From NCBI RefSeq assembly GCF_016907735.1, contig NZ_JAFBCP010000001.1, positions 1,984,001 to 2,048,000 on the forward strand: a stretch of 64,000 nt of DNA, in the 5' to 3' direction. Under the pieces are notes generated by a model. It was not told where the DNA came from, made no database searches, and worked only from the letters and a program-made list of their open reading frames with translations. The translations under genes and the position numbers were made by a program. Source of the stretch: Brevibacterium paucivorans (GTDB lineage Bacteria > Actinomycetota > Actinomycetes > Actinomycetales > Brevibacteriaceae). Shown piece by piece: positions 1 to 9,214 of the stretch (its first letter is position 1; each line of letters starts with the position of its first letter).

Positions 1-2
1 AC

Positions 3-494
3 AGCGCACAGCCGGAACCCGATCCACAGGCGCACGACCCGGAATATAAACAAGCCAAGAAACGGGCTTTGAACATTTTGAGTGTGCGTGACTATTCGGT
101 TGACGAACTTCGAAAGAAGCTCATCGCGCGCGAACACCCTGAAGACGCTGTTGAACGTGTGTTGGCCAAACTGCAACGAGCAGGGTTACTCAACGACGAA
201 GAGTACGCACAGAACTACGTGCGGGTACACCGCGAGAAGCGAAACCTGTCCACGTCTGCGCTGCGGCGTGAGCTCGCTAAGCGGGGGGTCGCGGACAAAC
301 ACATTCGTTACGCTCTCGACCAGGTAGAAGACGAGCACGAGGTGGCTTTCGGGGTGGCGCTGAAAAAGGCGCGTTCGACCGTTGGGCTACCGCGTGAGAC
401 GCGCATGCGACGTATTCTTGCGATGCTTGCCAGGCGTGGGTTCCCGCAGAGCATCAGCATGGATGTGACCTTGCGCGCACTCGACGAAACCTGA
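3..494 (+). CDS. recX: RecX regulatory protein, 5' end outside the window
   Basis: RecX modulates RecA filament growth and coprotease activity during recombination and the SOS response. The open frame runs to the left edge of the window, so the N-terminus is missing. A TTG at 69 is only an internal possibility, because the residues before it read as protein without a stop. The visible part shows RecX-type three-helix repeats: a YSVDELRKKL stretch, a GLLNDEEYAQNYV core and a later KRGVADKHIRYALDQ repeat. In actinobacteria recX normally follows recA, so recA is expected just outside the window; this is inference. Next gene miaB lies 39 bp downstream. Confidence 0.9.
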   Translation, partial: SAQPEPDPQAHDPEYKQAKKRALNILSVRDYSVDELRKKLIAREHPEDAVERVLAKLQRAGLLNDEEYAQNYVRVHREKRNLSTSALRRELAKRGVADKHIRYALDQVEDEHEVAFGVALKKARSTVGLPRETRMRRILAMLARRGFPQSISMDVTLRALDET

Positions 495-518
495 GCGGTT
501 GTGCAGTGGGCAGCCCTG

Positions 519-533
519 TAGAATGTAGGTCTG
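519..533 (+). promoter_or_regulatory. Possible miaB promoter (-10 TAGAAT)
   Basis: TAGAAT at 519-524 lies 9 nt before the miaB ATG at 534, with no strong Shine-Dalgarno between. It may give a very short or leaderless mRNA. No good -35 is visible. Confidence 0.35.
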
Positions 534-2000
534 ATGACTGACGTACTAAACCGCACCTATGAAGTGAAAACATACGGGTGCCAGATGAATGTTCACGACT
601 CTGAACGCCTCTCAGGTCTACTCGACGACGCTGGATATACGCCAGCCCAGCCCAATGAACAAGCCGATGTCGTGGTGTTTAACACCTGTGCGGTACGCGA
701 AAACGCCGACAACCGCTTGTACGGGAACCTGGGCCGTTTAGCAGAAGTGAAAGAAAGCCACCCAGAACTGCAGATCGCAGTGGGTGGGTGCATGGCGCAA
801 AAGGACCGCGACACCATCGTGGAACGTGCCCCATGGGTCGATGTGGTGTTCGGAACGCACAACATGGGCGCACTTCCCGTACTCCTGGAACGCGCGCGTC
901 ACAACAAAGAAGCTCAAGTTGAGATCAAGGAAAGCCTCGAAGTTTTCCCCTCCACGCTTCCCACTAGGCGCGAATCGACCCATTCTGGGTGGGTGTCGAT
1001 CTCCGTGGGGTGCAACAACACGTGTACGTTCTGCATCGTGCCCCACCTGCGCGGAAAAGAAAAAGACCGTCGCCCAGGTGACATCCTCGCTGAAGTCGAA
1101 GCTTTGGCTGCACAAGGTGTCATCGAGGTGACCTTGCTGGGGCAGAACGTGAACTCCTACGGAACCGAATTCCGTGACCGCCAAGCGTTCAGCAAACTTC
1201 TGCGCGCAGTGGGCAAAGTGCCGGGAATTGAACGCGTGCGCTTTACCAGCCCACACCCGGCTGCGTTTTCCGACGACGTCATTGAGGCGATGGCCGAAAC
1301 CCCAACGGTCATGCCACAGCTGCACATGCCACTGCAGTCAGGGTCGGACACCGTGCTGAAAGCCATGCGCAGGTCCTACCGCACCAAACGCTTCATGAAC
1401 ATTCTGGACAAGGTACGCGAACGCATTCCGCACGCGTCGATCACCACCGACATCATTGTTGGATTCCCCGGTGAAACCGAGGAAGACTTCGAACAGACCA
1501 TGGACGTGGTGCGCCAAGCGCGTTTCACTCAGGCATATACGTTCCAGTACTCAATCCGCCCCGGTACGCCGGCTGCCACCATGGAAAACCAGATTCCAAA
1601 AGACGTTGTGCAAGAACGGTTCGAACGCCTGGTCGAACTCCAAGACCAGATCGCGTGGGAAGAAAACAAGGCGTGCGTGGGCAATCAGGTTGAAGTACTC
1701 GTCAACAGTGGTCCTGACCCGCAACACGGGCGCATGTCCGGTCGAGCACGCGACAACCGACTCGTTCACGTGCGGGCTCAAGAAGGACTGGACGCGCGTC
1801 CCGGCGACATCGTCACAGCAACGGTGACCGAAGCGAAACCGTACTTCCTCATCAGCGATTCGGAATACACCGTGAGGCGCACACCGGCGGGCGACGCGTG
1901 GGACCTCTCCCAAGCAGAAAGTTGCGGCACCACGGGAGGGGCTGCCACCTCGGGACCCACCAACCTGGGACTGCCCACCATCCGAGTAGGAGCAAACTAA
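534..2000 (+). CDS. miaB: tRNA-2-methylthio-N6-dimethylallyladenosine synthase MiaB
   Basis: Radical-SAM methylthiotransferase that adds the 2-methylthio group to i6A37 of tRNAs reading UNN codons. The N-terminal UPF0004 domain carries the cluster cysteines C16 (YGCQMN), C52 (NTCAVRE) and C86 (GGCMAQ). The radical SAM CxxxCxxC motif is C160-C164-C167. A TRAM RNA-binding domain occupies roughly residues 375-445. The length of 488 residues is normal for the family. It is followed after 2 bp by miaA, which makes its substrate, so the two act in sequence on the same base. The C-terminal tail beyond TRAM is Gly/Thr rich and probably disordered. Confidence 0.98.
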   Translation: MTDVLNRTYEVKTYGCQMNVHDSERLSGLLDDAGYTPAQPNEQADVVVFNTCAVRENADNRLYGNLGRLAEVKESHPELQIAVGGCMAQKDRDTIVERAPWVDVVFGTHNMGALPVLLERARHNKEAQVEIKESLEVFPSTLPTRRESTHSGWVSISVGCNNTCTFCIVPHLRGKEKDRRPGDILAEVEALAAQGVIEVTLLGQNVNSYGTEFRDRQAFSKLLRAVGKVPGIERVRFTSPHPAAFSDDVIEAMAETPTVMPQLHMPLQSGSDTVLKAMRRSYRTKRFMNILDKVRERIPHASITTDIIVGFPGETEEDFEQTMDVVRQARFTQAYTFQYSIRPGTPAATMENQIPKDVVQERFERLVELQDQIAWEENKACVGNQVEVLVNSGPDPQHGRMSGRARDNRLVHVRAQEGLDARPGDIVTATVTEAKPYFLISDSEYTVRRTPAGDAWDLSQAESCGTTGGAATSGPTNLGLPTIRVGAN

Positions 2001-2002
2001 CC

Positions 2003-2905
2003 GTGACCGTCATCAACGTTGTGGGGGCCACCGCAACAGGCAAATCAGACCTGGCAATTACTTTGGCTCACCACCTCGATGGCGAAATCATCAACGCAGA
2101 CTCCATGCAGTTCTACCGCGGCATGGACATTGGGACCGCGAAAGTGGCACCCGAACAACGCGCGGAAGTCCCACACCACCTGCTCGACATCCTGGATGTC
2201 ACGCAGGACGCCTCGGTCAGTGAATACCAACGCAGTGCGCGTGCCCTGATCGACCAGATCCACCAGCGGGGGCGTACCCCCATCATTGTTGGCGGATCGG
2301 GACTCTACGTGCGAGCGGCAACCGATGTCATGAACTTCCCCGGAACAGACCCGGCGATGCGGGCTCGGCTGGAAGGAATTGCCGACGCCGGAGCGCTTCA
2401 CGACATGCATACGATGCTCGAAGAGCTCGACCCCAAAGCGGCCAGCACAATCAAACCTACCGACGCACGGAGGATTGTGCGGGCCCTTGAAGTGATTGCG
2501 CTGACGGGCGACACGTTCAGCTCTGAACTGCCCGAATACACGTACTTTACGCCCACTATCCAGGTGGGGCTGGCTCAAGACCGCGAAACCCTGCACCAGC
2601 GCATTGCCGACCGTGTCCACCTTATGTGGGACGCCGGTTGGGTCGACGAGGTGCGCACGCTGCTCGACCAGGGGCTGCGGGACGGGAAAACCGCGCGGCA
2701 CGCAATAGGGTATGCGCAGATCATTGACTACCTCGACGACAAAATGAGTGCCGACTTAGCCATTGACTCAACAGTGACGCGAACCCGCCAGTTCGCAAAA
2801 CGACAAGAAACCTGGTTCCGGCGCGACCCGCGCATCCAGTGGTTTGACGCCACCGACCCGCACACGCCACAGAACGCGCTTGACTACATCAAGGAGACCG
2901 CATGA
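2003..2905 (+). CDS. miaA: tRNA dimethylallyltransferase MiaA
   Basis: Transfers a dimethylallyl group from DMAPP to N6 of A37 in tRNA, giving the i6A that MiaB then modifies. The P-loop GATATGKS is at residues 8-15, followed by the DSMQFYRGMDIGTAK substrate region typical of MiaA. I chose the GTG at 2003 because AGGAG lies at 1988-1992, ten bases upstream; the longer open frame starting at 1898 runs inside miaB in another frame and has no MiaA-like sequence. The product has 300 residues, the usual length. It overlaps dapF by ATGA. Confidence 0.97.
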   Translation: MTVINVVGATATGKSDLAITLAHHLDGEIINADSMQFYRGMDIGTAKVAPEQRAEVPHHLLDILDVTQDASVSEYQRSARALIDQIHQRGRTPIIVGGSGLYVRAATDVMNFPGTDPAMRARLEGIADAGALHDMHTMLEELDPKAASTIKPTDARRIVRALEVIALTGDTFSSELPEYTYFTPTIQVGLAQDRETLHQRIADRVHLMWDAGWVDEVRTLLDQGLRDGKTARHAIGYAQIIDYLDDKMSADLAIDSTVTRTRQFAKRQETWFRRDPRIQWFDATDPHTPQNALDYIKETA

Positions 2906-3804
2906 TTGACGGACAACTCGTTAAAGGACACGGAACCGCCAACGACTTTGTTCTCCTCCACGACCCCAACGGTGAGCACGCGCTAGACCCGGCTGGCGTG
3001 CGCGCGCTTGCTGACCGCCACACCGGGATTGGTGGCGACGGGGTCATTCGCGTGATTCGAAGTGCCACACTGGGCGAAGAAGCCGGGGACGTGGCTCATG
3101 ACGGTGGTGCCGAATGGTTCATGGACTACCGAAACGCGGACGGCTCAATAGCCGAAATGTGCGGAAACGGAGTGCGCGTTTTTGCCCACTACCTGCGAAC
3201 GTACGACCTTGTGCAGTCGCAGTCGTTTGCGGTTGGAACCCGAGCGGGCATCAAGCACGTCACAGTGATTCCGGACCCACTGGGCGGAGACGAGCCCTGG
3301 TACAAAGTCGACATGGGCAAGTGGCAACTGCCAGGTGGCGGTGAAGCGTTCGACGCAACAGTCGAAACACCCGGAGTCCGCGTAGCCCGCCCAGGACTGA
3401 CCGTGGACATGGGCAACCCGCACACCGTGGTAGCCCTGGCTCACGCGGAAGAACTCGAAGCCGCCAAACTGCACGAACCCCCGCACGTCGAACCCGAACC
3501 ACCAGCGGGAACCAACGTCGAATACATCGTGATCGAACCGGACAACGACCCCACAACAGGAACGTTGCGGATGCGCGTACATGAACGTGGAGTGGGCGAA
3601 ACCCACGCGTGTGGAACGGGCACGTGCGCCTCGGCGCTGGCAGCCTACGTGTGGGCCGGGCGCGGCCCACAAGCCCCAACCACATGGACGGTACACCAAC
3701 CCGGTGGGGCAGTCCGCATCGACATCACAGGAGAAACCGTGGCGCTGTCAGGGCCGGCGGTCATCACTTACGAAGTCACACCTCGGGATCTTCCGGTTTT
3801 GTAA
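2902..3804 (+). CDS. dapF: Diaminopimelate epimerase
   Basis: Interconverts LL- and meso-diaminopimelate in the lysine and peptidoglycan precursor pathway, cytosolic and PLP independent. Both catalytic cysteines are visible: C87 in MCGNGVR and C237 in ACGTGTC. The length of 300 residues is normal. The ATG overlaps the miaA stop (ATGA), so translation is probably coupled. Its 3' end overlaps the convergent methyltransferase gene by 29 bp, leaving no space for a separate terminator. Confidence 0.98.
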   Translation: MIDGQLVKGHGTANDFVLLHDPNGEHALDPAGVRALADRHTGIGGDGVIRVIRSATLGEEAGDVAHDGGAEWFMDYRNADGSIAEMCGNGVRVFAHYLRTYDLVQSQSFAVGTRAGIKHVTVIPDPLGGDEPWYKVDMGKWQLPGGGEAFDATVETPGVRVARPGLTVDMGNPHTVVALAHAEELEAAKLHEPPHVEPEPPAGTNVEYIVIEPDNDPTTGTLRMRVHERGVGETHACGTGTCASALAAYVWAGRGPQAPTTWTVHQPGGAVRIDITGETVALSGPAVITYEVTPRDLPVL

Positions 3805-4405
3805 CCACCAAAACGCGGAAGCCTTTGGCAGACGCCTCCTTGCGCACATCCCAGCCACCCGGCAGATTCTCTACCATCCACGTGGCCAGCGAGTCCGCAC
3901 CCAGGTTCTTGGACACCACAAGCCACGCTTCACCGCCGGGAACCAAGCGAGGAAGCCACGTCAAAAGAAGGTCGTGCAACACGTCCTTGCCCACACGAAT
4001 GGGCGGGTTCGACCAGATTGCTGAGAACTGGACACTGTCCGGAATGTCCTGGGCAAGAACGGGAGTGACAGACGTCAGGCCGGCGGCTTTCGCGTTCTCG
4101 CGGGTCAGCGACAAGGAGCGCTCATTGACGTCTAATGCCCACACGCGCACATCGGTGTCGTCATCACGTGCTTCGAGACCGGCTTGCAGACTGATGGGGC
4201 CCCAACCGCACCCCAAATCCAGAATGTCCCCGGTAGGAGGAGCAGGCAGATTCTTCAACAACACCGCGGTTCCCGGATCCAGTCGCGACGGGGAAAAGAC
4301 GCCCGCATCAGTGGTGACGTCAACTTCGCGACCAGCAAGACGCACCGTGATGGTGCGAGGCTTCGACGCAGTGTGCGGTTGAGATGAGAAGTAGTGATCG
4401 TTCAC
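3776..4405 (-). CDS. RsmC-like class I SAM methyltransferase (rRNA guanine-N2 type)
   Basis: Predicted 16S rRNA guanine-N2 methyltransferase of the RsmC small-domain type. Motif I DLGCGWG lies at residues 63-69, and NPP at 133-135 is the N6/N2 methyltransferase catalytic motif, here NPPIRVGK. At 209 residues it is a single-domain form, corresponding to the catalytic half of enterobacterial RsmC, as is usual in actinobacteria. The substrate is inferred from the family. It overlaps dapF at its 3' end and diverges from hflX, with only about 33 bp between the two starts, so their promoters must be interleaved. Confidence 0.9.
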   Translation of the reverse strand: MNDHYFSSQPHTASKPRTITVRLAGREVDVTTDAGVFSPSRLDPGTAVLLKNLPAPPTGDILDLGCGWGPISLQAGLEARDDDTDVRVWALDVNERSLSLTRENAKAAGLTSVTPVLAQDIPDSVQFSAIWSNPPIRVGKDVLHDLLLTWLPRLVPGGEAWLVVSKNLGADSLATWMVENLPGGWDVRKEASAKGFRVLVVTKPEDPEV

Positions 4406-4438
4406 CCCATCATGCTAAAGCACCAGTGTGAAACAATA

Positions 4439-5944
4439 ATGTCTCTAGCTATCGACAGAAAGAGCTCAATGCAATCAGATAAGCACCGCGAAATGATCGA
4501 CAGGGTGCTGTCCCGAGCCTCCGACTCACTGACGGATGACCACCTCGCAAGCGACGACTACAGTCAGCTTGATCTTCTAGAACGTGAAGCACTACGACGT
4601 GTCAACGGACTATCGACCGAACTCGAAGACATTACCGAGGTCGAATATAGGCAGATTCGACTTGAAAACGTGGTGCTCGCAGGAGTGTATTCAGGTTCAA
4701 CCGAAGAAGCAGAAACCTCGCTCCGCGAACTTGCCGCCCTAGCTGAAACCGCCGGTTCGCGTGTACTCGACGGGGTGTTGCAACGACGCGATACCCCTGA
4801 CCCGTCCACGTACTTGGGGCGTGGAAAGGCGCAAGAGCTCGCCCAGATCGTCGCCAACGTTGGCGCCGACACCGTCATTACCGACACTGAACTTGCGCCC
4901 AGCCAACGCCGTGCGCTCGAAGACGTGGTTAAGGTCAAAGTGATTGACCGAGTTGCCTTGATTCTGGACATTTTCGCCCAACACGCTAAGAGCCGTGAGG
5001 GTAAAGCCCAAGTGGAGTTAGCACAGCTGGAATACCTGCTTCCGCGTTTGCGTGGTTGGGGTGATTCCATGTCCCGGCAAGCCGGTGGTCGTGTCGCCGG
5101 GGGTGCTGGAATTGGGTCGCGCGGACCTGGTGAAACAAAAATTGAGCTCGACCGTCGTCGTATTCGCACGCGCATGGCTAAACTCCGCCGCGAGATCAAG
5201 GCGATGGCGCCAGCCCGCGAAACCAAGCGCTCCAACCGCACCCGCAACAAGGTGCCCAGTGTGGCCATCGTGGGCTACACCAACGCTGGCAAGTCCTCCC
5301 TGCTCAACAGGCTCACGGACGCCGGGGTCATGGTGAAGAACGAACTGTTCGCCACCCTTGACCCCACAGTCCGTCAGGCGCACACAGCCGATGGCCGTGT
5401 GTTCACCTACACCGACACGGTGGGGTTTGTGCGCAACCTGCCTCACCAGCTCGTTGAAGCCTTCCGCTCCACGCTGGAAGAGGCCTCGGATGCCGATCTC
5501 CTCCTACACATTGTCGACGCCTCACACGCGGACCCACTGGCTCAGATTCGGGCGGTACACGAAGTGCTCAACGAAGCCGAAACCGGAGACATCCCCGAAC
5601 TCATCGTCTTCAACAAAGCCGATATCGCGAATCCAGACACCCTGGCGCGCGTGCTCAACACGTACCCAAACGCCGTCGTTGTGTCCGCGCACTCGGGGCA
5701 GGGAGTCGAAGAGCTTCGTGACCGCATCGATGACCTGTTGCCGCGCCCGTCCCACCACATCACCGCACTCATCCCGTTCGACCGTGGTGAACTCATTGCC
5801 CGGGCCCACGATGAAGGCACGGTTGAGTCTGAGAAATACACCTCGCAGGGCACTTTGCTGGTGGCCATGGTGGAGCCCGATCTTCTGCACGAACTCGAAC
5901 AATTTCGACAGCCAGACATGGTCGACCCACATACCTTTGGGTGA
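4439..5944 (+). CDS. hflX: GTPase HflX
   Basis: Ribosome-associated GTPase that splits stalled 70S ribosomes and 100S dimers under stress. It has an N-terminal HflX domain (YLGRGKAQEL), a glycine-rich linker, then the G domain with G1 GYTNAGKSS near residue 280, G3 DTVGF and G4 NKAD. The start is uncertain: ATG 4439 is used here, while ATG 4469, with a GAAAG just upstream, would give a product ten residues shorter; a GTG at 4394 would overlap the divergent gene. The stop overlaps dinG (GTGA). Family identity is certain; the start is not. Confidence 0.95.
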   Translation: MSLAIDRKSSMQSDKHREMIDRVLSRASDSLTDDHLASDDYSQLDLLEREALRRVNGLSTELEDITEVEYRQIRLENVVLAGVYSGSTEEAETSLRELAALAETAGSRVLDGVLQRRDTPDPSTYLGRGKAQELAQIVANVGADTVITDTELAPSQRRALEDVVKVKVIDRVALILDIFAQHAKSREGKAQVELAQLEYLLPRLRGWGDSMSRQAGGRVAGGAGIGSRGPGETKIELDRRRIRTRMAKLRREIKAMAPARETKRSNRTRNKVPSVAIVGYTNAGKSSLLNRLTDAGVMVKNELFATLDPTVRQAHTADGRVFTYTDTVGFVRNLPHQLVEAFRSTLEEASDADLLLHIVDASHADPLAQIRAVHEVLNEAETGDIPELIVFNKADIANPDTLARVLNTYPNAVVVSAHSGQGVEELRDRIDDLLPRPSHHITALIPFDRGELIARAHDEGTVESEKYTSQGTLLVAMVEPDLLHELEQFRQPDMVDPHTFG

Positions 5945-7971
5945 ACCACATGAGCTCAGACGTAGAACAACTCCTTGACGCAGCCGTAGATGCCCTAGGC
6001 GGAACCCACCGCGAAGGCCAGACCACCATGGCCCAAGCAGTATCGAGCGCCTTGGACAACCAGACGCACCTGCTGGTGCAAGCAGGCACCGGAACCGGGA
6101 AATCCCTGGGCTACCTGGTGCCCAGTGTCGAATACACGCTGCGAACCGGTGACCGGGTCATCATCTCCACCGCAACACTTGCCCTGCAGTCACAGATCAT
6201 CCAACGAGACCTACCCCGACTTACGAAAACGGTAGGGGCCATCACCGGGCGGAAGCCCACCTCGGCGGTGTTAAAAGGACGGCGCAACTACGTGTGCCTC
6301 CACAAGCTGGGAGGCGGGTACCCGGGTGATGAAGAGTCCGCCCTGTTTGACGTTGGGGCTGACATTCAAGGGCACCGAGGCGGCTCAATGACCGCGACCG
6401 AAGCCGAGATCGCGCGGATCCGGGAGTGGGCCGACGCGACCGCGACGGGGGATCGGGACGACCTGGTGCCTGGCGTGTCCGACCGGACATGGTCGCTGGT
6501 GTCCGTGAACTCGTTCGACTGCCTGGGGTCCACGTGTCCCATGTTCGAAGAGTGCTTTGCCGAACGCGCCAAGAACTCGGCGGCGGACTCCGACATTGTG
6601 GTCACCAACCACGCGCTCTTGGCGATTGAAGCGCAAGGGGAGCAGTCGGTGTTGCCGGAGCATTCGGCGGTGGTGATCGACGAGGCGCACGAACTGCGCG
6701 ACCGCGTGACCGGCGCGCTCACCGGGGCAATCACGCATGCGCTTCTAAGCGCTGTGGCGTCGACTGCTAAGAAGCACACGGCCGCCACGGCGAACACCAT
6801 TCAGGCGCTCACCAGGGCCAGCGATCAGTTTGCGACTGCCCTGGAAGAGCACGAGCCCGGTCTGTTGCGCGTGTGGCCAGAAGACCTGGGCGACGCGCTG
6901 TCAGCCGTGCATGACGCGTTGCGGGACTTGAGTTCGCAGGTCGGGGGAGTGTCCAAGGAGTCCGAGCCCGACGCTGGACGGCACATGGCACGCGCGCGCA
7001 TTGATGAGGCGTATGAGCTGGTGGAGCGGTTGTTGGACCGCAACAGCAACGATGTTGCATGGATTTCGACGAACACGTTTAAGGAAACCACCACTACGTC
7101 GCTCGTAGTGGCGCCGCTGAGTGTGGCGGGTACGTTGCGGAACGGGTTGTTTGCTGAGTCCACCGTGGTGGCGACATCGGCGACACTGGCGTTGGGTGGC
7201 AAGTTTGAACCGGTTGCGGCTGCCCTGGGGCTGGCTGGGGAGGATGCGCCCCGGTACGACGCGATCGACGTGGGTAGCCCGTTTGACTACCAGAAGCAGG
7301 GGATCCTCTACGTGGCCGGGCACCTGCCCAAGCCCGGCAGGTCAGGGGTCAACGTTCAGGTGTTGGACGAAATCGTGGAACTGATTGAGGCATCCCGAGG
7401 TGGTGCCCTGGGACTGTTTTCGTCCCGGCGCGCCGCTGAAGAGGCTGCGCAGTTTGTGCGGGAACGCACGCGGTACCCGGTGTACTTGCAAGGCGAGGAC
7501 ACGTTGTCGGTCCTGGTGAGGGACTTCGCCGCCGATGATTCGGCTGTTCTGTTTGGCACAATGTCGCTGTGGCAGGGCGTGGATGTGCCGGGGCTGACCA
7601 ACCGGCTGGTGCTTATCGACCGGATTCCGTTTCCACGCCCCGACGACCCGTTGTCGCAGGCGCGCACTCAGGCTGCAGCAGCTAGAGGTGCGAACGGGTT
7701 CATGGCGGTGTCGGCAACGCACGCGGCGTTGCGGTTGGCGCAGGGAGCTGGGAGGCTGATCCGCACGTCACACGACAGCGGTGTGGTTGCGCTGTTGGAC
7801 TCGCGTGCGCGCACAGCAGGCTATTCGAAGTTTTTGCTCGACTCGCTTCCGCCACTGTGGCGGACCACTAATTCTGGACTGGTGAAGCAGGCCTTGCAGC
7901 GCCTGGCAACGGGAGTTGCTACCGGGGAAGCCGGCGCTGGGGCCGCTGCAACTTCTACAGCCGACGAATAA
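5941..7971 (+). CDS. dinG: DinG-family ATP-dependent DNA helicase
   Basis: Superfamily 2, XPD-like 5'-3' helicase for unwinding R-loops, D-loops and G-quadruplexes. Walker A AGTGTGKS is at residues 48-55 and DEAH at 247-250. Candidate 4Fe-4S cysteines are C119, C194, C199 and C205, between helicase motifs I and II as in XPD/DinG proteins. The C-terminal helicase half ends with a QGAGRLIRT-type motif VI. The GTG overlaps the hflX stop; an ATG nine bases later is an alternative. It is convergent with lexA, overlapping by 17 bp. DinG is SOS-regulated in E. coli, but no LexA box is seen here because the gene lies inside an operon. Confidence 0.96.
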   Translation: MNHMSSDVEQLLDAAVDALGGTHREGQTTMAQAVSSALDNQTHLLVQAGTGTGKSLGYLVPSVEYTLRTGDRVIISTATLALQSQIIQRDLPRLTKTVGAITGRKPTSAVLKGRRNYVCLHKLGGGYPGDEESALFDVGADIQGHRGGSMTATEAEIARIREWADATATGDRDDLVPGVSDRTWSLVSVNSFDCLGSTCPMFEECFAERAKNSAADSDIVVTNHALLAIEAQGEQSVLPEHSAVVIDEAHELRDRVTGALTGAITHALLSAVASTAKKHTAATANTIQALTRASDQFATALEEHEPGLLRVWPEDLGDALSAVHDALRDLSSQVGGVSKESEPDAGRHMARARIDEAYELVERLLDRNSNDVAWISTNTFKETTTTSLVVAPLSVAGTLRNGLFAESTVVATSATLALGGKFEPVAAALGLAGEDAPRYDAIDVGSPFDYQKQGILYVAGHLPKPGRSGVNVQVLDEIVELIEASRGGALGLFSSRRAAEEAAQFVRERTRYPVYLQGEDTLSVLVRDFAADDSAVLFGTMSLWQGVDVPGLTNRLVLIDRIPFPRPDDPLSQARTQAAAARGANGFMAVSATHAALRLAQGAGRLIRTSHDSGVVALLDSRARTAGYSKFLLDSLPPLWRTTNSGLVKQALQRLATGVATGEAGAGAAATSTADE

Positions 7972-8707
7972 CGGCGGTGACCAGGCCCATGATGAGCGCG
8001 TGATCGCCGTCGATGGGTTCGTAGTCCTTGTTCTCAGGGAGCAACCACTGCTTGCCACCTTCGCGCTTGAGCGTCTTCACGGTGGCTTCGTTGTCGAGTA
8101 GGGCGGCTACGATTTCGCCGTTGTTGGCCGTGGACTGTTTGCGCACCACGACCCAGTCGCCGTCGCAGATGGCCGCGTCGATCATGGAGTCACCTACGAC
8201 CTGCACGAGGAACATTTCGCCTGAGCCCACAACCTGACGGGGGAGTGGGAAGACGTCCTCAACGTGCTGTTCTGCCGTGATGGGGCCACCGGCTGCGATG
8301 CGTCCCACGACAGGAACCAGTGCGGTGTTCGCGGAGGTTTCTGGGGTGATGTTGTTGTTGTACTCGATTTCGTCGGGGTTGACGACTTCAAGGGCCCGAG
8401 GTCGTTTAGGGTCGCGACGGACGTACCCCAAGCGTTCCAGCTGGTTGAGCTGGTGGGCAACAGATGACAGCGAGGCCAGGCCGGCTGCCTGGCCAATTTC
8501 ACGCATGCTTGGTGGGTAGCCGTTGGTGTAGACGGCGTGTTCGATGCATTCGAGGACTTGCCGCTGACGTGGAGTCAGTCGCCTGTCGGTGCGTGAGATT
8601 GAGTCTTCTGGTAGTGAGCGCGAGTGCAGTGACTCTTGCTCTTGAATGTCTGCGATGACGCTTTCGTTGCGTGGGCGCCCCCGGCCCCGCTTTGCCTTTT
8701 CTGCCAC
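7955..8707 (-). CDS. lexA: SOS repressor LexA
   Basis: Transcriptional repressor of the SOS regulon that cleaves itself when stimulated by RecA filaments. It has an N-terminal winged helix-turn-helix (about residues 42-105), the autocleavage site Ala139-Gly140 in GRIAAGG, catalytic Ser174 in GDSM and Lys211 in the S24 peptidase domain. The GTG at 8707 is chosen because GGGAGG stands just upstream on the minus strand; a TTG at 8719 would start inside that ribosome-binding site. A basic N-terminal extension ([10 protein letters not shown]) of about 40 residues precedes the DNA-binding domain, as in other actinobacterial LexA. It diverges from the LysM gene across a LexA operator cluster, so it is autoregulated. 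Confidence 0.98.
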   Translation of the reverse strand: MAEKAKRGRGRPRNESVIADIQEQESLHSRSLPEDSISRTDRRLTPRQRQVLECIEHAVYTNGYPPSMREIGQAAGLASLSSVAHQLNQLERLGYVRRDPKRPRALEVVNPDEIEYNNNITPETSANTALVPVVGRIAAGGPITAEQHVEDVFPLPRQVVGSGEMFLVQVVGDSMIDAAICDGDWVVVRKQSTANNGEIVAALLDNEATVKTLKREGGKQWLLPENKDYEPIDGDHALIMGLVTAVIRRL

Positions 8708-8815
8708 GTTTCCTCCCAATGTGTGACCTGCTAAAACGTGCGATCCAAAAACTGTGTCAGACCCTCCTGGAACAGTCAGGTGTGAAAGCGAAAGGGATCG
8801 CGTTTGAATCTATTT

Positions 8816-8831
8816 TCGCACATTTGTTCTA
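8816..8831. promoter_or_regulatory. LexA (SOS) box 1
   Basis: TCGCACATTTGTTCTA matches the actinobacterial/Gram-positive SOS consensus TCGAAC-N4-GTTCGA with one mismatch in each half. It is the box nearest lexA. Confidence 0.7.
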
Positions 8832-8837
8832 GAAACA

Positions 8838-8853
8838 GTAGACATTTGTTCGA
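8838..8853. promoter_or_regulatory. LexA (SOS) box 2, degenerate left half
   Basis: GTAGACATTTGTTCGA has a perfect right half GTTCGA and a poor left half. It begins 22 bp after the start of box 1, about two helical turns. Confidence 0.45.
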
Positions 8854-8866
8854 ATGTTGTGTTCAA

Positions 8867-8882
8867 TAGAACATAGATTCGA
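8867..8882. promoter_or_regulatory. LexA (SOS) box 3
   Basis: TAGAACATAGATTCGA has one mismatch per half against TCGAAC-N4-GTTCGA. It abuts box 4 directly. Confidence 0.7.
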
Positions 8883-8898
8883 TAGAACATTAGTTCGA
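8883..8898. promoter_or_regulatory. LexA (SOS) box 4
   Basis: TAGAACATTAGTTCGA has a perfect right half and one mismatch in the left half. It ends 13 bp before the LysM gene start and just before its GGAGG ribosome-binding site (8901-8905), so bound LexA would cover the transcription start region. Confidence 0.8.
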
Positions 8899-8911
8899 AT
8901 GGAGGAATGAG

Positions 8912-9205
8912 ATGACACGAGTGGCTCGCACATATGCGGTTCGTCGGCTAGTGGTTGTGCTTGCGTTGGTTGTCGCGGCGTTCGCTATTAGCTTGGCCGT
9001 GTTGCCGGCGCAGGCTTCTGAAGGTGGGGCATCAGCTCAGACCGTGACGGTGACAGTGCAGGAGGACCAGTCGCTGTGGACTATCGCACGTGAGCACAGT
9101 GAAGGTGTTCCCACCGACCAGGTGGTGAAGCAGATTAAGGCGCTCAACGGCCTCGACGGCTCGCTTGTTCGACCCGGACAAAAGCTCGAAGTGCCCTCAC
9201 GTTAA
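8912..9205 (+). CDS. Small membrane-anchored LysM protein, SOS cell-division inhibitor type (YneA/ChiZ/DivS-like)
   Basis: 97 residues: a basic N-terminus, one hydrophobic segment at about 12-33 ending in an AQA-type cleavage-like site, then an extracytoplasmic LysM peptidoglycan-binding domain (about 46-95; LWTIARE, NGLDGSLVRPGQKL). Start ATG 8912 follows GGAGG by six bases. Genes of this architecture next to lexA (yneA in Bacillus, chiZ/Rv2719c in mycobacteria, divS in corynebacteria) block cell division during DNA damage. Placement beside lexA and behind four LexA boxes supports the same role here. The function is inferred from context and domain; sequence identity to those proteins was not measured. 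Confidence 0.85.
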   Translation: MTRVARTYAVRRLVVVLALVVAAFAISLAVLPAQASEGGASAQTVTVTVQEDQSLWTIAREHSEGVPTDQVVKQIKALNGLDGSLVRPGQKLEVPSR

Positions 9206-9214
9206 ACTCGTGGC
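9203..9214 (+). promoter_or_regulatory. Candidate leaderless promoter of the his operon
   Basis: TAAACT at 9203-9208 stands six bases before the hisC GTG at 9215, so transcription would begin at or next to the start codon. No Shine-Dalgarno and no clear -35 are visible. The hexamer overlaps the stop codon of the LysM gene. Confidence 0.45.
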
